DNA of 64,000 nucleotides. Origin: Marinobacter salsuginis. GTDB lineage: Bacteria > Pseudomonadota > Gammaproteobacteria > Pseudomonadales > Oleiphilaceae. Below the pieces are notes generated by a model that made no database searches, had not been told where the DNA came from, and saw only the letters and a list, made by a program, of their open reading frames with translations. The number at the start of each line of letters is the position of its first letter. Within the stretch, counting starts at the first letter, position 1. Position numbers and translations under genes: made by a program. This document shows positions 54,276 to 63,108 of the stretch, in pieces. Location of the stretch: the NCBI RefSeq assembly GCF_009617755.1, contig NZ_BGZH01000006.1:1-64000 (forward strand). The letters are read 5' to 3'.

Positions 54276-55667
54276 CTAGCTGTAAAAGCGAAAGCCGTTC
54301 TTTTTCTCCCGTTTCACGGCATACATGGCCATGTCTGCCCGCTCTACCAGCGTTTCCGCCTCATCACCGTTTTCAGGGTACAGTGCAATCCCGATGCTGG
54401 TTCCGATAGAAACGCGAAGGTCGCAGCCCGCAAAACGAAAAGGGGTTTCGAGCGAGGTCAAAAGTTTGCGTGCGACCGTTGCGGCATCCTTTTTTTCATC
54501 AAGCGAGGGCAACAGAGCCATAAATTCATCACCACCATAGCGAGCAAGCGTATCCCCTTCTCGCAAACAATTTTTCAGACCGGATGCGACTTTCTGCAAT
54601 AGTTGATCACCAATCCCATGCCCGTATGCGTCGTTTACCGCTTTAAAATTGTCGAGGTCGATAAAAAGCACAGCAAACTTTTGCCCATTACGTCTCGCCT
54701 GACTGACAGCCAGCCTAAGTCGGTCCATAAACAGGTTTCTATTAGGCAAATCGGTCAATGAATCGTGAGAAGCACGAAACTCCATTAATTCCAGTGTCTG
54801 TTTGCGCTCAGTTATGTCCCGGGCAATGCCCAAAAAAGGAGGATCCTCTGGAGAGAAGTTCGCTTGAGCTAGCGCGGGATTCACCCCAAGCGTAGAGGTA
54901 AGGATAATTTCAAAGTCCTTGTGACCAACTCCTCCACTGTGGGTCTTAAGCTTGATCTCTTGGGTAATTGGCTCGCCAGCCTCGGCTCTCTCAAAGAACA
55001 GTGGAAGCTTCGCAATGTCATCTTCATGAACGAGCCGGGAAAGCGGTTGACCAATTAACTCCTCTGCGGGCAATCCTGTAAGGCTCTCTACTTTATGGTT
55101 CAGATATTCAAAGCACTTTCGCTCGTCCAGTAAAAAAACCAGCTCGGGAAGATGGTCAAGTGTGCGCCTGAAAAGCTCGCCTTTTAGCGGGTTAGACCAG
55201 TCCGTAGTCGCCCTCGAACGGCTTTGTCTTCGTTCCAAAACTTTGTCACCAACAGCCTGAATTAAATCATCGACATCGTAGGGTTTTTTTAGATAATCGC
55301 AGGCACCTAGTTTGAATGCTTGCCTTACGATGCGATAGTCGGAATGGCCGCTCATAATGATGACCTGAGAATCAATGCCGGTCTCTTTCAACCAAGCCAT
55401 AATCTCTAAACCGCTCTTCCCCGGCATCCGGATATCCAACAAAATCAGATCATAGGCATTATCTTGCAGCTGCTGGCAGACGGCGTCGCCATCCATGGCC
55501 TCGTCCACCTCAAATCCTTTGTCACGCAGTATCGAGCATAAGCTTTCGAGCAAGCGCGGCTCATCGTCAGCAACAAGCAGCCGCCCCAAACGCTCTGACG
55601 CTCCGCTTGCGTCGGCGGAAAAAAGACGACCGTCATCACTGACGTTGTTTTTACTATGGGTCTGCAA
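54276..55667 (-). CDS. Passenger REC-PAS-GGDEF diguanylate cyclase
   Basis: 463 residues. Receiver (LLVADDEPRLLESL; LILLDIRMPGKSGLE with intact Asp), PAS (LFRRTLDHLPELVFLLDERKCFEYLNH), GGDEF (LARYGGDEFMALLPS) with upstream inhibitory-site-like RxxD not evident. It should make c-di-GMP when phosphorylated. Closely similar in order and wording to the protein of 51702-53102 outside the unit. No sensor kinase is in the unit. Confidence 0.88.
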   Translation of the reverse strand: MQTHSKNNVSDDGRLFSADASGASERLGRLLVADDEPRLLESLCSILRDKGFEVDEAMDGDAVCQQLQDNAYDLILLDIRMPGKSGLEIMAWLKETGIDSQVIIMSGHSDYRIVRQAFKLGACDYLKKPYDVDDLIQAVGDKVLERRQSRSRATTDWSNPLKGELFRRTLDHLPELVFLLDERKCFEYLNHKVESLTGLPAEELIGQPLSRLVHEDDIAKLPLFFERAEAGEPITQEIKLKTHSGGVGHKDFEIILTSTLGVNPALAQANFSPEDPPFLGIARDITERKQTLELMEFRASHDSLTDLPNRNLFMDRLRLAVSQARRNGQKFAVLFIDLDNFKAVNDAYGHGIGDQLLQKVASGLKNCLREGDTLARYGGDEFMALLPSLDEKKDAATVARKLLTSLETPFRFAGCDLRVSIGTSIGIALYPENGDEAETLVERADMAMYAVKREKKNGFRFYS

Positions 55668-55894
55668 GGTTCACACCAGTAATATCGAGCAAGCGATTTG
55701 ATTCATCGAACCTAAGAATTATACCAACATGTACATTTTTACGTCAGTAAAAGCGACTAATGTTTTCCTCTCTCACTTTTGGCCGTAGACATAAGCGACA
55801 AGCGTTCATAAATTGTGTGTTGTAGATTGCTGGGCACATCCATTCTGTTAATCCCCCAACGTAAGCGATTCGCCACAATTTCTGTATTTGCTTG

Positions 55895-57034
55895 CTACCG
55901 TTGCTCACAGCTATATTCATCCAACCCGAGTCGACTCAGAAGACGCAAACATTCTTCGCTTTTTCCCTCGCCAGCTGCTTTGAGCGCTGCTGTGCGCATC
56001 ACGATCAGCGACTCGCGGGTGGCGGCCCGAGGAAGAATATGCACAGCCCCGATGAGTTCCCTGAGCGGGATTGGTAGATGCCATTGCACCTTCAGACGAT
56101 TTCCAAAGGTAGGAGCCCAGGTCCCCAACCCACCTTCAATATGCTCTTCCGAAATGGAGCAGTTTTGGTCAATTGCCTCTTGCATCACCTTGAGCACTGC
56201 CAACTCACCAATGCGACTGAGCAGTGCAGCTACATGAATCTCCGCCGCGTTGATTTCAAGCCTCGCTGCAACCAGTTCGGCCTCGCGGGCCGTTTTTTCG
56301 GCGAGTTCAATAAACGCCTCGGCCCTCTCCGCAAGACGCGGGTCGCGCATGTGTCCGGATATATTCAACGACAATGCCATTGCTTGCCGGAGTGCCATAT
56401 CGATCCCCAAGGTTGCAATGGCATCACGCAAATTACGGACGGGTTCACCGGTCTTTTTGAAAGATGCAGTGTTCGCGACATCCAGCAGACGAGATGTCAG
56501 CGCCATTTCGTCATTCCAGCGCTCGGCAAGCTGGGATGGATAGAGATCCTGACGACGTTCCATCAGTTTGATGACATCAGCCGTATTAATCTCGCAAGGA
56601 AGCTGGATGACCGTATCGACCGAGGATCGTAATCGTTGCTCCAGATCGATGGGTGACTGCTGCTCAAAAGCTTCCTGGTCAACCAGTGATTTCAGCCTTT
56701 CGTGAAGGAGCGACACATCGAAAGGTTTTACGATGTAGCTATTGATGCCGTGGTGTGCTGCCTGGCGCACAGATTTGCGATCCGAACGACTGGAAATCAA
56801 GACAACCGGTGTTTGTTTGTCATTTTCGCGAACGGCTCTTGCACAGGCCAGGCCCGACCCATCCGGTAGGCTCCAGCCAGTAATTATCAAGTCAGCACCG
56901 TTTTCCCTCCAATACGCCAGAGCGCTCTCCATGGTCCCCGTTACAAAAACAGTGCCACCCGGATAGAGACCGCCAACAACTGTCTCCAAAAGGTCGGCCA
57001 TCATTACGTCGTGCTCCAGAATTAACGTCCTCAA
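55895..57034 (-). CDS. Passenger REC-HDOD protein with a degenerate receiver
   Basis: 379 residues. The receiver (1-118) has LILEHDVMMAD and the Lys in IVKPFD, but LIITGWSLPDGSG puts Gly53 where Asp is expected. The rest (about 135-370) is HDOD-like (LPCEINTADVIKLMERRQD; SRLLDVANTASFKKTG). HDOD proteins bind partners in signalling and lack phosphodiesterase activity. It is translated separately from the gene before it (122 bp gap). Confidence 0.75.
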   Translation of the reverse strand: MRTLILEHDVMMADLLETVVGGLYPGGTVFVTGTMESALAYWRENGADLIITGWSLPDGSGLACARAVRENDKQTPVVLISSRSDRKSVRQAAHHGINSYIVKPFDVSLLHERLKSLVDQEAFEQQSPIDLEQRLRSSVDTVIQLPCEINTADVIKLMERRQDLYPSQLAERWNDEMALTSRLLDVANTASFKKTGEPVRNLRDAIATLGIDMALRQAMALSLNISGHMRDPRLAERAEAFIELAEKTAREAELVAARLEINAAEIHVAALLSRIGELAVLKVMQEAIDQNCSISEEHIEGGLGTWAPTFGNRLKVQWHLPIPLRELIGAVHILPRAATRESLIVMRTAALKAAGEGKSEECLRLLSRLGLDEYSCEQR

Positions 57035-57156
57035 TGGGGGGTTCCTTCAAGCCTGATAGAGAAAAAGGGACAGCCAATCAGATCGGTTTTTGCATACCGT
57101 GCAGCTGCCTGTCAGCAGTGTGGGACGTGGTGGCCGAAGAAAAATCGTAGAGGTTA

Positions 57157-58197
57157 TCAAGCCGGGCTCGCCTCTTTTTCAAGCATCCCCGCAATCGCGC
57201 CACGTATCCTGTCGAACTGCGGCTCTTCCAGCAGCAGAACTTGACGAAGTTCCTCTTCGGTCAGAGTGGGGTGATTGACGTGACGCAATACCTCGCGGGT
57301 ACCCAGCATAATTCCATCGCAGAGCGGGGTAGAATACTGCATCGGCGTTGGACGCGTCGTTGCAGGCAAACTGGCTTGGAAGCTAGAGGGTAAGCTCCAC
57401 TTCTGGGCCACCAGTCGGGCGATTGCCCAATCGAACTGGCTGAAAACCGCACGAAACAGACTGGGGGGTACCTCCTCTCGGTTGCAGCGGTCTTTGTAAA
57501 GCCTTTCCACTTCACGTCGAAGGGTGATGTAAGAGAGCGCCGGCAGTAAGCCCAATAGAAAGTGAGCACCGCTGTCCACACCTTTCGAGATGGCAACTGC
57601 TTCCGCTGATCTGGCGCATGTCATGCCCCACTGCCAGACTCGCTCACTGAACAGCGCTTCGGCATTGTCCCGCGCGGCCAGCATGGGTTGCATGATGGAA
57701 GCCGACACGACATTCCGAATGCCTCTGTGCCCTAACAGAAAGACCGCCTGGTCTACCGACTCAATATGTTGATCTCCGGATCGGAAGAAGGGGCTGTTCG
57801 CGACCTGAAGAACCCGGTTGGTCAGTGCAGGGTCCTTCAAGATAATGCTAACCAGCTCCCGTCTGTCCGAGTTCTCCTTGGACAGGGCGTGCAACAGCTT
57901 GGGGAGAATCAGCGGCTGACGTGGCAACTCTTCCAGTTTGCCAGAGCTTATTCTGCTTTCCAGTTGGGCGACAATGGCGCTTGTGCGCTCGTCGGTTTTC
58001 TCCAGTTGGTGTGGCTCCACGTTCAAGAGCCAGGAGAGCAAGCCTTCTTGCAGACTTCCCGAGACCTCGTCTACGGCCAAGAAAACTGGATCGCTCGTCT
58101 CCTTATCGGCATGGCCCGGTTGGGAGGTAGTCGCGAGCTGCGATTTTGTCGTCGAGGTTCCGAAGAATTCCCTAACCCATTGAAGAGTGCGTCGCAC
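57157..58197 (-). CDS. Passenger HDOD-domain protein
   Basis: 346 residues. HDOD core LPRQPLILPKLLHALSKENSDRRELVSIILKDPALTNRVLQVANSPFF (about 93-140), then QAVFLLGHRGIRNVV. N-terminal 90 residues are low-complexity and probably a partner-binding region. First gene of the passenger set behind the promoter at 58399-58427. Confidence 0.82.
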   Translation of the reverse strand: MRRTLQWVREFFGTSTTKSQLATTSQPGHADKETSDPVFLAVDEVSGSLQEGLLSWLLNVEPHQLEKTDERTSAIVAQLESRISSGKLEELPRQPLILPKLLHALSKENSDRRELVSIILKDPALTNRVLQVANSPFFRSGDQHIESVDQAVFLLGHRGIRNVVSASIMQPMLAARDNAEALFSERVWQWGMTCARSAEAVAISKGVDSGAHFLLGLLPALSYITLRREVERLYKDRCNREEVPPSLFRAVFSQFDWAIARLVAQKWSLPSSFQASLPATTRPTPMQYSTPLCDGIMLGTREVLRHVNHPTLTEEELRQVLLLEEPQFDRIRGAIAGMLEKEASPA

Positions 58198-58398
58198 CCA
58201 TTTCCCCTTTTACTACGATAAAAAAGACTGTCTTCAGGAAGCATGACGATCGGACAGATCCTGACGCTGGAGTGTCCCTGACAGTTTTTAACACTCTCGA
58301 GACGCCCTCTCGCTTCGCTGTTATGAGCATCAACGAAGTGCAATGGCACTGCTGAAAAACTAACACTTAACAGTTAGTTACAATTAATCTAAGAGAGA

Positions 58399-58427
58399 GT
58401 TTTATAAACAGTTTAATGTTTTGTCAA
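58399..58427 (-). promoter_or_regulatory. Candidate promoter of the passenger genes
   Basis: On the minus strand: TTGACA (58427-58422) and TAAAAC after 17 bases, or TATAAA after 15. It lies about 200 bp upstream of the first passenger gene and 180 bp beyond the end of tnpC. The 58198-58608 gap holds no gene. Confidence 0.45.
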
Positions 58428-58608
58428 GAATATGAGACAGCGTTCACTCTTTATTGTCTTCTACTTGATCTGGAGGGTGAGTTAGACCGTGGTTTGTCTT
58501 GTGGGATTATCCGAAATTACGCTCAATCAAAAACGGCCAATTCCGCATGATAGAGCCTTTAGAGAGGAATCAAACAATCCAACATAAGGGGCCGGCCATT
58601 GCGACTTA

Positions 58609-60165
58609 TCAGGGTATGCAAGGCTTCCAGTTGTGGGGCAATAGCTCGTTGATGGCGTTGTTTTTCTGCGTCGGCAGCCGAGTCAGAACATCCTTTAGAT
58701 AGGCATAGGGATCGTGCCCGTTCAGCTTCGCGGACTGGATCAGCGTCATGACCGCAGCTGCCCGTTGACCACTGCGCAGTGATCCCGCGAACAGCCAGTT
58801 GGAACGACCCAGCGCCCAGGGTCGGATCTGGTTTTCCACCCAGTTGTTGTCGATGGGCACAGCGCCATCGTCCAGGTAGCGCGTCAGCGCTGCCCAACGT
58901 TTGAGGCTGTAATCCAACGCTTTGGCCGTGCCGGAGCCATCTGGCACCTTCTGGCGATGCGCCAGCATCCACTGATGCAGTGCGTCAGCCAGTGGTTTGG
59001 CTCTGGTTTGCCGGATTTCCCGTCGCTTATCCGGCGGCAGGTCTTTGGATTCTCGCTCGATCTCGTAAAGCCCGCCGATGTATTCCAGGGCCTTGGCTGC
59101 CAACTCGCTCTTGTTGGCTTCGTGCAGGTCGTAGAACTTGCGCCGGGCGTGGGCCATACAACCGATTTCGGTGATGCCATTACCGAACCCGGCTTTGTAG
59201 CCAGCGTAGTCGTCACAGACCAGCTTGCCCTGCCAGTCACCCAGGAAGTTCCGGGCGTATTCGCCCGCACGGCTGGGCGCGAAGTCATAAACAGTGGCTT
59301 TGAGATCCGAGAACGGCGTGGTGCAGTAGGCCCAGACGTAGGCTTTGTGAGTCTTTTTCTTGCCCGGAGCCAGCATGCTGACCGGCGTTTCATCGGCATG
59401 CAGAACGCTGTGCTCCAACAGGGCATTTCTCAGTGCATCCACCAGGGGCTGCAACTGCACACCGCAGGCACCCACCCATTCGGCCAGGGTGGAGCGCGGG
59501 ATTTCTAATCCGGCACGGCCGAAGATGCGTTCCTGGCGGTACAGCGGCAGATGGTCGGCGTACTTGGCCACCAGCACCTGGGCCAGCAGACCGGCGGTGG
59601 GGATGCCCTTGTCGATCACCTGCGCTGGAACCGGTGCCTGGATCAAGGTCTCGCATTCTTTGCAGGCCCACTTTCCCCGGATGTGGCGCTCCACCGTAAA
59701 CTCACCCGGGACATAATCCAGCTTTTCACTGATGTCTTCACCGATGCGCTTGAGCTGGCAGCCACAACGGCACTGGGTATTTTCAGGCTCGTGGTGGATC
59801 AGGGTGCGGGGCAGTTCCGGTGGCAGCGGGGTGCGCTTGGGCTGCTGCTTTGGCCGAGCGGCTTTCTGCTCCTCGGTCATCGCCTGGTCCAGCTCGGCTT
59901 CGATGGCGGCCAGGTCGCTGTCGATCAGTTCGTCCAGCAGTTTCCCCTGAACCGCATCGAGTTGTTCACTACGACGGGCGTACTTGTGACGCTTGAGGAT
60001 GGCTACTTCGTGGGTCAGCTTCTCGATGATGGCATTGCTGCGTACCAGCTCCCGCTCCTTCCGGCCCAAGGTTTGATCCTTGGCATCCAGAGAGTCCATC
60101 AGTTCCGTCGCCAGGGCACGGAGCTGATCGGCAGAGAGATGGTTGATATCGGGGCGCTGAGTCAT
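58609..60165 (-). CDS. tnpC: IS66 transposase TnpC
   Basis: 518 residues: leucine-zipper region (ELVRSNAIIEKLTHEVAILKRHKYARRSEQL), zinc-finger-like CRCGCQLKRIG, and DDE core (LHADETPVSML; LVCDDYAGYKAGFG; NWVENQIRPWALGRSNWLFAGS). Complete. Confidence 0.93.
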   Translation of the reverse strand: MTQRPDINHLSADQLRALATELMDSLDAKDQTLGRKERELVRSNAIIEKLTHEVAILKRHKYARRSEQLDAVQGKLLDELIDSDLAAIEAELDQAMTEEQKAARPKQQPKRTPLPPELPRTLIHHEPENTQCRCGCQLKRIGEDISEKLDYVPGEFTVERHIRGKWACKECETLIQAPVPAQVIDKGIPTAGLLAQVLVAKYADHLPLYRQERIFGRAGLEIPRSTLAEWVGACGVQLQPLVDALRNALLEHSVLHADETPVSMLAPGKKKTHKAYVWAYCTTPFSDLKATVYDFAPSRAGEYARNFLGDWQGKLVCDDYAGYKAGFGNGITEIGCMAHARRKFYDLHEANKSELAAKALEYIGGLYEIERESKDLPPDKRREIRQTRAKPLADALHQWMLAHRQKVPDGSGTAKALDYSLKRWAALTRYLDDGAVPIDNNWVENQIRPWALGRSNWLFAGSLRSGQRAAAVMTLIQSAKLNGHDPYAYLKDVLTRLPTQKNNAINELLPHNWKPCIP

Positions 60166-60240
60166 GTCCCATAGTATGCCAAGCCCTTGTGCTGCAAGCG
60201 ATTCGCAGTTCTGGCTATGGCGAAATTACTGCACTTGTGG

Positions 60241-60576
60241 TTACAGGATGGAGATGACGCCGCCGGCCCCTAGGCGCTGCCAGGGCAGGCCCTCAACCAG
60301 GGCGAATAACTGTTCCTCGGTCAGGCGCAGTTGGTCACCGCGCCAGGCTTCGCCCCAATGGAACTTGCCGCGGTTCAGCCGGCGGGCACACAGCCAGATG
60401 CCCAGGCCATCGTGGATCAGAACCTTCATCCGGTTGCCCCGTTTGTTGGCGAACAGGTAGGCGCAATGGGGCCTGGCAGAACCGAACACCTGAATAACCC
60501 GGGCCAGGGCCTTGTCGGGCCCGGCCCGCATATCCAGCGGTTCGGTAGCCAGCCAGATCTCGTCAATGCGGATCAT
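60241..60576 (-). CDS. tnpB: IS66 accessory protein TnpB
   Basis: 111 residues from MIRIDEIWLATEPLDMRAGPD; the typical block YLFANKRGNRMKVLIHDGLGIWL is present. It overlaps the end of tnpA by 4 bp. Confidence 0.92.
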   Translation of the reverse strand: MIRIDEIWLATEPLDMRAGPDKALARVIQVFGSARPHCAYLFANKRGNRMKVLIHDGLGIWLCARRLNRGKFHWGEAWRGDQLRLTEEQLFALVEGLPWQRLGAGGVISIL

Positions 60577-60938
60577 CCCAGCAGGTCCCGTAACAGCGCA
60601 GCACACTGGTGCGCCTGCTCCGCAGGCCACTCCACCACGACCGAGCCACCGGCGCGGGGAATCTTGATGCGGATGGTGCTACGCTTGTCTGGAACTGATT
60701 GGTTGCTCGGTGCAGAGGTTGCCGCTGGGAGAGCGACCGACACAAATCCCGATCTTTTCGGCGCTCGTCGCGCTTCATTAATCCAGCGCCGAACCATGTT
60801 GGTGTTGAGCCCATTCTCCAAAGAAATCCGGGAAACAGAAGCTCCGGGTTCTAGGCACTCAGCAACGATGTCGGCTTTAAACTCAGGAGAAAAGCGGCGA
60901 CGCTTCTGATAGGGCTTGGTTGCGCTTACGTTGTTCAT
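60573..60938 (-). CDS. tnpA: IS66 accessory protein TnpA
   Basis: 121 residues with the HTH block FSPEFKADIVAECLEPGASVSRISLENGLNTNMVRRWINEARR. Upstream, at 60949-60973, a perfect repeat GTGTCCACT/AGTGGACAC lies just inside the right terminal repeat. Confidence 0.9.
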   Translation of the reverse strand: MNNVSATKPYQKRRRFSPEFKADIVAECLEPGASVSRISLENGLNTNMVRRWINEARRAPKRSGFVSVALPAATSAPSNQSVPDKRSTIRIKIPRAGGSVVVEWPAEQAHQCAALLRDLLG

Positions 60939-61020
60939 GTTAAGTGTCCACTAGAAAATAAGTGGACACTATCCTGACGGCAGCAGCGCCAGGATCAAGA
61001 TGGGATCACCAGACGGTTAC

Positions 61021-61404
61021 ACTAAAATTATTTTGGAAGTTACCGAGCATTCAAGAATTCTTGACTACCCTGAATTTCGAAATGCAGTACAGGTGATTCG
61101 AAAAATGGGGGCGCGGCTTGCGATTGATGATGCAGGCTCCGGATACGCGTCTCTGCAGCACGTGATAGAGCTTGACGCCGATATTATCAAGTTAGATCTG
61201 AATTTGATTCGTAACATTCATTGTGATTATAAGAAACAAGCACTTGCGGCAGCTCTAGTCTCTTACGCACATCGAGTTAAAGCTCAAGTTGTCGCAGAGG
61301 GAGTGGAGTCCCAAGAAGAATTTAGCGTGCTAAAGGACCTCAAAATTGATAAAGTGCAAGGCTACCTAATTGGCAAACCTGAACCTTGGCCGTCCGTATC
61401 ATAA
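61021..61404 (+). pseudogene. 3' part of the interrupted GAF-EAL gene
   Basis: Continues the EAL domain after the 8-bp duplication: KIILEVTEHSRILDYPEF, LAIDDAGSGYASLQHVIELDADIIKLD, VVAEGVESQEEF, VQGYLIGKP. Open from an ATG at 61000 that lies inside the terminal repeat, but this fragment alone lacks the EAL motif. Confidence 0.92.
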
Positions 61405-61623
61405 TGTAGCAATCGCTCCCATTTTTAACAAGAACTACTCACACGCTTATAAATCGGGATCGTAAAATTCGACTCCTTATCACAAGATAGATTTTTCAAG
61501 TACACATCTTTGGAGGGTTTTTCAAGTTAGGGAGGATAGCTGCGGGGCGCAAAAATAATCGGAAGATTTTACCTCGCCATTCCACCAACAGTCACGTGCT
61601 AACACATATGTGTTGAAAAAGAA

Positions 61624-61675
61624 TGGTGCCAGGTGCCCCCGGCCAGGCTCACCACTGAGCAGGTGACGCAACCCG
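61624..61675. repeat. Dispersed repeat of about 50 bp, copy B
   Basis: Inverted copy of 5971-6021. The rest of 61405-62019 is AT-rich and shows no supported gene. Confidence 0.55.
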
Positions 61676-62019
61676 TATGCCGCTAAGGCTTCCACGGGCA
61701 TTGCTGCAGGCAATAATCATAACCCAAACTATCCTAAAAAAATAGATTCCATACGAAGTAAGATCTAAAACTCTTGAAAGTATTTGCTACCACATTTTAT
61801 AGGTATTTTTTACACATCGAAAAACCGCTAAGTAAACCGGATAATTTTACAGACCTTTGCAGTCATCCAATGGCGAACTCCCGATTCAGTACACATCGGG
61901 TGGCGTTCCACCAAACGTCTATTTAAAAGTGTTGGTAATGATCGGGCAGCGATATGCGACGGTGCCCCACCATCGAGAAAATTCAACCCCCCTTTTTCAA
62001 TGAGCCGCCATACAACACT

Positions 62020-62487
62020 TCAGAAATCAGAGCGCAGCCGATCATCAAATAGGAATGTTATTTCAACGGCCGCTTCGATAACTGCTTCTGCGTCCGGGTG
62101 TTCCGGATTCAATAGGAGGTTATATTCTTGTGGAACGACACACGAACGGACCGCCAATGCCAGCGCTTCGCCTTCGATAAGGAAATCAGTCCCGATCTCT
62201 TGTGTGCCTGCCGACACTCTTGTTCCGTTCCAGTCTTTTGGGTAAACGTCATCGGCCAGGACCATAATTTGGCTGTCTGGTACTTCGATTTGAAACAGTA
62301 GATAGTTCTGAAGACTGTCCTCTTCACCCAAATTAACCAGGATTTCTAGTTGAGCAAGTGCAATGCTCTCCGACAGATATACCGCCGAGTGATTGGGCAG
62401 ATTCCAGCGCCCCCCATATTGGCGCGCACCAAACCCGGAAAACGCGGTATCCTTGTGTTTTCGTTTTGTAATACGGTACGCCTTCAT
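62020..62487 (-). CDS. RES-domain toxin
   Basis: 155 residues. RES motifs: YRITKRKHKDTAFSGFGARQYGGRWN (Arg and the GGRWN block, 4-29), AVYLSESIALAQLEILVNL (Tyr and Glu). RES toxins are NAD-dependent (NAD hydrolysis or ADP-ribosyl transfer). The gene overlaps its antitoxin by 4 bp. Confidence 0.9.
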   Translation of the reverse strand: MKAYRITKRKHKDTAFSGFGARQYGGRWNLPNHSAVYLSESIALAQLEILVNLGEEDSLQNYLLFQIEVPDSQIMVLADDVYPKDWNGTRVSAGTQEIGTDFLIEGEALALAVRSCVVPQEYNLLLNPEHPDAEAVIEAAVEITFLFDDRLRSDF

Positions 62488-62990
62488 GCGTACACGCCGT
62501 GCTCAAGCTGACCAATCAGATCCCGTACCATGCGAATACCAGCCTCGGTATCCAGAAGATCTATTGGGCACTGGTGCTCAAGGGCTCGCACCGGACGCTT
62601 CAGCCAACGTTGTGCCTTATCTCTATCACCTTCAAACAATTCCACGGCATCACGCATCACCAGGTGCAAAGTCGCTACCCGATCCAGTTCTGCCTTGTTC
62701 ACGGTGCCGTCTTCACGTCTGCGCAGCAAGGTGCGCGGGGAAATATCCAACAATGTGCATAAAACAGTGTCGTCGATGTCGTAAAGGGCCTTCAGGGCAT
62801 CCAGCTCCTTAGCCTTACCGCCGCGTCGGATTTTTTTTACGCCCTGAACGCCCGAGAATACGTACTTTCCGGTGATAGTTGAGCGATGGGCTTTCACAGC
62901 ACCACGCCCCCCATATACACCGCTAACATTCGCCTTCTCAGGCCCAAAATGCCCTTTAGAGCTCTGTTTTTTCTCAGTAATCGCTGACAT
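62484..62990 (-). CDS. Xre/MbcA/ParS-type antitoxin
   Basis: 168 residues from the ATG at 62990 (GGGAGG, 5 bases). N-terminal Gly- and Lys-rich leader, HTH LKALYDIDDTVLCTLLDISPRTLLRRREDG, C-terminal DUF2384 AVELFEGDRDKAQRWLKRPVRALEHQCPIDLLDTEAGIRMVRDLI. Neutralises the RES toxin and represses the operon. The 33 codons upstream of 62990 are open but unlikely to be used. Confidence 0.88.
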   Translation of the reverse strand: MSAITEKKQSSKGHFGPEKANVSGVYGGRGAVKAHRSTITGKYVFSGVQGVKKIRRGGKAKELDALKALYDIDDTVLCTLLDISPRTLLRRREDGTVNKAELDRVATLHLVMRDAVELFEGDRDKAQRWLKRPVRALEHQCPIDLLDTEAGIRMVRDLIGQLEHGVYA

Positions 62991-63108
62991 ATGAACCTCC
63001 CGCCATTTGGCAAAAATAGTATACCACAATGGCGCCGGCATTTCTTTTAAATCGATCCTACCCTTTTTAAGCCAACAGCGAAGAATCAAGAAAACACGTA
63101 AACACGAC

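Larger units (their letters stand above)
54047..61020 (-). mobile_element. IS66-type transposable unit with three signalling passenger genes
   Basis: 6,974 bp. Left end begins GTAAGCGACCGG, right end (inverted) GTAACCGTCTGG, continuing with identical ATCCCATCTTGA; 22 of 26 bases match. Both sides carry ACTAAAAT (54039-54046 and 61021-61028), the 8-bp duplication typical of IS66. The unit contains tnpA, tnpB and tnpC at the right and three minus-strand signalling genes at the left. No second IS66 left end is found beside tnpC, so the whole moved as one. Confidence 0.9.

Noticed and set aside
58198..58608. A separate IS66 left end near 58.5 kb, which would make the cargo unlinked
   Set aside because: No GTAAGCG-type terminal repeat found there, while a matched end with the 8-bp duplication is present at 54047.
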